From Candidatus Poribacteria bacterium (lineage in GTDB: Bacteria; Poribacteria; WGA-4E; WGA-3G), in NCBI GenBank assembly GCA_022826805.1, contig JAJDUH010000042.1:17191-81190 (forward strand): a DNA stretch of 64,000 nt, written 5' to 3'. The position numbers were made by a program, and so were the translations under genes. Below, piece by piece: positions 60,153 to 64,000 of the stretch. Positions within the stretch are counted from its first letter, which is position 1. Each line of letters opens with the position of its first letter. The notes beneath the pieces were generated by a model. The model searched no databases. It was not told where the DNA came from and saw only the letters and a list, made by a program, of their open reading frames with translations.

Positions 60153-61136
60153 ATGGAAAAGCGTACATGTGGAAAATCTGGCATTGAGATTTCATCGATG
60201 GGAATAGGTTGCTGGTCGTACGGTGGCGGTGATTATTGGGGACCACAAGCACAATCAGATGTTACCACTGTTGTGAATGCCGCGTTGGATGCTGGCATCA
60301 ATTTCTTCGATACAGCAGAAGGGTACAACTCTGGACGGAGCGAAGAGGCACTCGCTGTCGCACTGGAGGGCAGGCGCCACGAGGCAATTATCGGCACGAA
60401 GGTAAGCAGACCAGATCCTGCTACGATGCGGGAGCATTGCGAGGCAAGCCTCCAGCGATTGCAAACGGATTATGTTGACATCTACATGATTCACTGGCCC
60501 CATGACGAGTTTGATATCGAAGAGAGCATGGCTGAATTGATGCGTTTGCAGGAAGATGGACTTATCCGCGCCATCGGTGTGAGTAACTTTGGTGTAGATC
60601 AACTCGCAGCCGCTCTTAACACAGGCGCAACTATTGCCGTAAATCAGGTCTGCTATAACCTCTTGTCGCGGGCAATAGAGCCGAATATACTACCGTTCTG
60701 TAAAGAGCAAAATGTCGGCATCTTGGGATATATGCCACTGTTACAAGGAATTTTGACTGGGCAGTATAAAAGCGCGGATGAGATACCGCCAGTGCATGCT
60801 CGGTTTCGCCATTTTCGGGATGAACGTCCCGAGGCTTCGCACGGTGAAGAAGGTGCTGAGGAAGAAATGTTTGAGACGCTGGAAGGCATCCGGGAAATCA
60901 CGGAAGCTGAGGGAGTTCCGATGAGTCGGCTGGCTATTGCATGGGCGATGGCGAGACCCGGTATCACGTGTATGCTCGTCGGCACTCGAAATATAGATGA
61001 ATTGGAGCAGAACCTACATGTTGCTGCCTATTCACCATCTGCTGATGTAATTGCCAGTCTCGACAAAGTAACCGCACCGCTGCTTGAGAAACTCGGGGAA
61101 GATCCAGACTATTTTGCAGGTGGACGTATCCGTTAG
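60153..61136 (+). CDS. Aldo/keto reductase
   Basis: A 327-residue NADP(H)-dependent aldo/keto reductase. The start at 60153 ('MEKRTCGKSGIEISSMGIGC') has 'attggagacta' upstream; the frame extends 19 codons upstream through the repeat. Conserved parts are 'GINFFDTAEGYNSGRSEEAL' with the Asp/Tyr of the catalytic tetrad, 'AIIGTKVSRPD' (Lys), 'DYVDIYMIHWPHDEFDIEES' (His), 'GLIRAIGVSNFG' and the C-terminal 'GITCMLVGTRNIDELEQNL'. The substrate is unknown. It follows the TIM-barrel gene. Confidence 0.9.
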   Translation: MEKRTCGKSGIEISSMGIGCWSYGGGDYWGPQAQSDVTTVVNAALDAGINFFDTAEGYNSGRSEEALAVALEGRRHEAIIGTKVSRPDPATMREHCEASLQRLQTDYVDIYMIHWPHDEFDIEESMAELMRLQEDGLIRAIGVSNFGVDQLAAALNTGATIAVNQVCYNLLSRAIEPNILPFCKEQNVGILGYMPLLQGILTGQYKSADEIPPVHARFRHFRDERPEASHGEEGAEEEMFETLEGIREITEAEGVPMSRLAIAWAMARPGITCMLVGTRNIDELEQNLHVAAYSPSADVIASLDKVTAPLLEKLGEDPDYFAGGRIR

Positions 61137-61191
61137 TTGCGCGTTGGGGTAGATCACCTTTACCCAACGTTGGTTAGAAAGGAGTGGATTG

Positions 61192-62064
61192 ATGAAATTC
61201 AACAAGGACTTAGGAAGCCCATTGGCAACAACATCCGCTGATATTACACAGACAAACGCCGATGGGAAACCTGTTGTGCCTCTAACACAGGAACAAAAAT
61301 ATCTCTTTGACAAGAACGGTTGGCTCTTGGTTCCCGGTGTCCTAACAGATTCGGAAATCGAGGAGATGCGCGATTTCTGTTACCGTTTAAAGCACGCGCC
61401 CGAAACGATTCCACAGCACCACCGCTCTACTTACGGCGGTCCCTTGGAACAACTCACAGATCATCCGGTTGTGGTGGCATTCGGGAATGAATTTCTCGCA
61501 TCGTCCTATCTTGCTTCGGATGTATGTTATGGCTTCCGTATGGAGATGAGTTTTCTGGCGTTGCGTTCTACGAGTGACGAGATGCCTTTTAAGTTCCACG
61601 CACACAACGGCAACGGTATGTTACGAATGCCCGGAGACTGCCATCAGTACTCGTGTCTCCCCGGTCAGGCTTATAGCGGTTTGACGCGCGTCGTCTGGGA
61701 ACTTAACCCCGTGGAGCAGGACGACGGTGGCACGATGTTCATTACAGGCAGCCACAAAGCGGCATATACTGCCCCAGAGGGTGCCCACACACAAGAGTGG
61801 GCGTTCTGGGATACCTATTCTTGTCCCGCTGGATCGGTCATTATTTTTACCGAGGCTCTTACACATAGCGGGCAACCTTGGCAAAATCCGGATACCGATC
61901 GGGTGGCGGTTTTCAATGCCTATAATTCGGTGGATAAGCGATGGAGTTTATCGAAACCACCACAGGCATTGCTTGAAAAGATGCCGCCCAAACGTCAAAC
62001 GCTCTTCCGCGATGCCTACGTGAAAGGCAATGTAACCGGCACAGACTTTAACATGGCGTTATGA
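61192..62064 (+). CDS. Atypical PhyH-like protein (HxD not evident)
   Basis: A 290-residue PhyH-fold protein from the ATG at 61192, with 'agaaaggagtgga' upstream. It has 'LFDKNGWLLVPGVLTDSEIE', 'GGTMFITGSHKAAYT', 'CPAGSVIIFTEALTHSGQPW' (distal His) and 'VAVFNAYNSVDKRW'. Where canonical members have HxD ('WHQD'), this protein has 'FKFHAHNGNGML'. Metal binding may be altered or lost, or the activity may differ. It is followed by a second PhyH-like gene. Substrate unknown. Confidence 0.75.
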   Translation: MKFNKDLGSPLATTSADITQTNADGKPVVPLTQEQKYLFDKNGWLLVPGVLTDSEIEEMRDFCYRLKHAPETIPQHHRSTYGGPLEQLTDHPVVVAFGNEFLASSYLASDVCYGFRMEMSFLALRSTSDEMPFKFHAHNGNGMLRMPGDCHQYSCLPGQAYSGLTRVVWELNPVEQDDGGTMFITGSHKAAYTAPEGAHTQEWAFWDTYSCPAGSVIIFTEALTHSGQPWQNPDTDRVAVFNAYNSVDKRWSLSKPPQALLEKMPPKRQTLFRDAYVKGNVTGTDFNMAL

Positions 62065-62150
62065 GCCCCTTCAGCGGTATAGCGTGTGGCTTGGAACGAA
62101 GTGGAAAGCGGCTCTACGGAGAGGGTGTGAAAACCTCCAGCCTATGTAAC

Positions 62151-62172
62151 CGAACCGCAAGGAAAATTAAAA
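62151..62172 (+). promoter_or_regulatory. Repeated leader with ribosome site
   Basis: 'cgaaccgcaaggaaaattaaaa', identical over 22 bases to the leader before the Gfo/Idh/MocA gene at 33950. It ends 2 bases before the ATG at 62175. Confidence 0.5.
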
Positions 62173-62174
62173 GA

Positions 62175-62999
62175 ATGACCCCAAAACAACGTTATCTGTT
62201 TGATGTAACTGGATATCTGCACTTAGAGAACGTCATCACCGGTGACGCATTAGCGGAGGCTGCTGAGGCAGTTGATAGGTATATTTCGTGTCCGCCTGAC
62301 GAATTGCCACCAGGCTTTGAGATTCAAGGACTCCATCAGCACGGGTTCGCCTTTGATAAATCACTTGAATGTTTAACATCGCACGCCGCACTATGGTCCA
62401 TTATCAAGGAGTTGACAGACAACCAGCCGCGATTTGGCAGAGGTTCACTGAAGCATGATAAACATGATTTGTGGGAGCCTGGTGAACGTGCAAAAGTGAA
62501 TCCCGGAGGTCTCCACTGTGCGCGTGATGACTACGGCTGGTATAGCACCCGCTATGAGGTTGACAATGGGCGTATTTACTGCGACAACTTCGTCTGTTTT
62601 CCCTATTTCACGGATGTCTATCCGGGTGATGGTGGACTCATTGTGATTCCAGGTTCACATAAAAGCGAGTTTGATCGTCCAAAAGAACTGCTGACGCTTG
62701 ACGAGGCGGATGGCATTGATCCACTTGATGATCCGGTTTTCGTCAATATCACCCCGAAGGCAGGAGATATCGTAATTATCTCGGAATTACTAACGCACGG
62801 CGTGCTACGTTGGAAACCGAAGGATCGAGATCGACGGTTTCTCGTTTTGCGGTATTTCCCACAATACTCAGGGGCACATAGTTTCCCACAGCCTATTCTG
62901 GATCGTTTGTCCCCGGAGACGTTGGAATTGGTAGAATCAGCACCGTATGGGCATGTCAAGGATATCGTAAAACAGGATGCAGTGACGCTGACGGTGTAG
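62175..62999 (+). CDS. Atypical PhyH-like protein (HxD altered)
   Basis: A 274-residue PhyH-like protein, starting at 62175 ('MTPKQRYLFDVTGYLHLENV'), directly after the conserved leader. The frame extends 38 codons upstream through that repeat. Blocks are 'DGGLIVIPGSHKSEFDRP', 'PKAGDIVIISELLTHGVLRW' (distal His) and 'RDRRFLVLRYFPQYSG'. The expected HxD is 'GGLHCARDDYGWY', so the pattern is altered (HCARD). The preceding gene has the same kind of change, suggesting a subfamily. Substrate unknown. Confidence 0.75.
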   Translation: MTPKQRYLFDVTGYLHLENVITGDALAEAAEAVDRYISCPPDELPPGFEIQGLHQHGFAFDKSLECLTSHAALWSIIKELTDNQPRFGRGSLKHDKHDLWEPGERAKVNPGGLHCARDDYGWYSTRYEVDNGRIYCDNFVCFPYFTDVYPGDGGLIVIPGSHKSEFDRPKELLTLDEADGIDPLDDPVFVNITPKAGDIVIISELLTHGVLRWKPKDRDRRFLVLRYFPQYSGAHSFPQPILDRLSPETLELVESAPYGHVKDIVKQDAVTLTV

Positions 63000-63165
63000 T
63001 TCATCCTCTCTTTTTGGTTATGGTGAAGCGTAAAAATAAGTAGACACAAAACACGCTACCACCGTTGGCGAGGTTCCTAACCTCGCTAATGTCCACTTAA
63101 TTCTAAGATTTACCATATACAGTGCCTGCGTTATCGGATGTATTCTCTAATTGAGGAATGTAAGG

Positions 63166-63855
63166 GTGCAAGCCATCATTCTATGCGGGGGACTCGCGAC
63201 GCGACTCGGTGAGACAGCGAAGACGCTTCCGAAAATCTTATTAGAAATCGCTGGAAAAACCGTCTTGGAGTGGCAAATCCACTTATTGACGGATGCAGGT
63301 GTTACCGAGGTTATCCTCGCGTCCGGACATCTACACGATGTTCTCTATGAACGCGTGGGTGAGGTTTATGCTGGAATGCATATCCGCTATGCGAAAGAGG
63401 AGAAAAGACTCGGCACTGGCGGTGCGGTTCAGAACGCTATGAGACAGGTCGATACCTCTCCCTTTTTTGTCCTCAATGGCGATATCCTACTTGCTAACTT
63501 TTCACTCCGAGAAATGCTGGCTCGGTTTCATAAAGGAATGGCGGGTGTGCTACTCAGTGTACATGTTCCTGATATCCGTCCTTACGGCGAAATTGTATCC
63601 GACAGCGATGGGCAAATTCAGACATTTCGTGAAAAACAACCTACCCGTCGTGCTGGGTACGTCAACGGTGCGATGTATCTTTTCGATCGGAGCATTACTG
63701 AGGCGTTTCCAAAGGGACAAGAGGTTTTCTCGCTGGAGCGGGACGTGTTTCCGTTTGTCTCGAATCTCTATGCGCTACAAACGGATGAGGGCTGGATTGA
63801 TATCGGGGTACCAGAACGATTAGCGTACGCCCGTAAGCATTTCGCCCGACTTTAA
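63166..63855 (+). CDS. Nucleotidyltransferase (NDP-sugar pyrophosphorylase-like)
   Basis: A 229-residue sugar-1-phosphate nucleotidylyltransferase. The start is the GTG at 63166, with 'tgagga' 8 bases upstream; a TTG at 63151 is also possible. The signature is 'AIILCGGLATRLGETAKTLP' with the P-loop-like G-G-x-x-T-R-L motif. Then come 'ILLEIAGKTVLEWQIHLLTD', 'RLGTGGAVQNAM', 'FFVLNGDILLANFSL' (metal Asp) and 'INGAMYLFDRSI'-like text. It makes an activated sugar (ADP-, UDP- or GDP-heptose/mannose type) for glycan assembly. The IS begins 8 bp after its stop. Confidence 0.88.
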   Translation: MQAIILCGGLATRLGETAKTLPKILLEIAGKTVLEWQIHLLTDAGVTEVILASGHLHDVLYERVGEVYAGMHIRYAKEEKRLGTGGAVQNAMRQVDTSPFFVLNGDILLANFSLREMLARFHKGMAGVLLSVHVPDIRPYGEIVSDSDGQIQTFREKQPTRRAGYVNGAMYLFDRSITEAFPKGQEVFSLERDVFPFVSNLYALQTDEGWIDIGVPERLAYARKHFARL

Positions 63856-63862
63856 GATCAGT

Positions 63863-64000
63863 TAGGACTTACGCAACCCTGGTTGACATAGTCCCTCCAA
63901 ACCCGTAATATAGTGTGTGAGGAGGTGTCTAAAAATGGTTAGACCGACGCGTCTGGATTATTGTCAATATCTACTTAGCACGCCTATCAACTATACGCTG
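63863..64000 (+). mobile_element. Left end of an insertion sequence, cut by window edge
   Basis: The left end 'ttaggacttacgca' (63863-63875 core) matches the MITE ends at 632 and the fragment at 60070. A transposase frame begins at 63935 with a strong 'ggagg'. Only 138 bases are visible. The right end lies outside the window. Confidence 0.75.
63935..64000 (+). CDS. Transposase N-terminus, truncated by window edge
   Basis: The first 22 residues begin 'MVRPTRLDYCQYLLSTP' and run off the window. From memory this N-terminus is typical of IS701/IS4-like transposases of cyanobacteria and other environmental bacteria. 'gaggaggtgtct' provides the ribosome site. The catalytic domain is not visible, so the IS family is not certain. 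Confidence 0.65.
   Translation, partial: MVRPTRLDYCQYLLSTPINYTL

Overview
The window looks like a chromosomal segment of a Candidatus Poribacteria-type bacterium (marine or sponge-associated). This is an inference from gene content: five secreted LamG proteins, five phytanoyl-CoA dioxygenase-like (PhyH) proteins, four Gfo/Idh/MocA oxidoreductases, a sulfatase, a CehA-type metallohydrolase and many short dispersed repeats. No rRNA, tRNA or CRISPR array was seen. TGA is an ordinary stop for many genes (alaS, larB, the UvrC-like gene), so the in-frame TGA codons described below point to selenocysteine and not to a changed code.

Layout. 0-3.5 kb: LamG / Gfo-Idh-MocA / LamG genes on the + strand. 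3.6-9.1 kb: a tight minus-strand operon (PhyH, sulfatase, Sec-peroxiredoxin, sugar isomerase, SGNH esterase) preceded by a LamG gene. 9.3-11.5 kb: UvrC-like and zinc-ribbon genes, then two tandem selenoprotein heavy-metal-associated (HMA) lipoproteins. 11.5-18.1 kb, minus strand: PhyH, glycosyltransferase, prs, a small membrane protein, gpmI, Uma2, LamG. 18.4-23.6 kb: a three-gene minus-strand cluster of unknown, possibly defence-related function. 23.8-38 kb: metabolic accessory genes (methyltransferase, TIM-barrel protein, lipoproteins, cyclase, EamA transporter, dehydrogenase, CehA-like, two Gfo, PhyH, ABC ATPase) and a broken MNT-HepT toxin-antitoxin fusion. 38-50 kb: TonB receptor, coaD, ThuA, recX, alaS, DUF948, YtxH, larB and a MacB-like ABC pair. 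51-57.7 kb: a Type III restriction-modification locus with a G9 tract that puts mod out of frame, followed upstream by a DUF6883/DUF4926 toxin-antitoxin-like pair. 58-64 kb: M42 peptidase, TIM-barrel paralogue, aldo/keto reductase, two atypical PhyH proteins, a nucleotidyltransferase, and the left end of an insertion sequence cut by the window edge.

Main discoveries. (1) Three genes contain an in-frame TGA exactly at the first Cys of a CxxC motif (two HMA proteins, one peroxiredoxin). Each is followed, 21-23 nt after the TGA, by a 6-7 bp hairpin with a three-base GGA or GGU loop, which fits a bacterial SECIS element. (2) A likely phase-variable Type III mod gene, OFF in this assembly. (3) A shared C-terminal tail, roughly VxPxGKLxTTWGxLK, ends all five LamG proteins and may be a sorting or docking tag. 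(4) An MNT-HepT fusion interrupted by a single amber codon. (5) A 116-bp MITE-like element whose ends match the insertion sequence at the right edge.

The overall picture is a glycan- and organic-matter-scavenging bacterium with redox and metal selenoproteins at the cell surface and an actively diversifying defence region.
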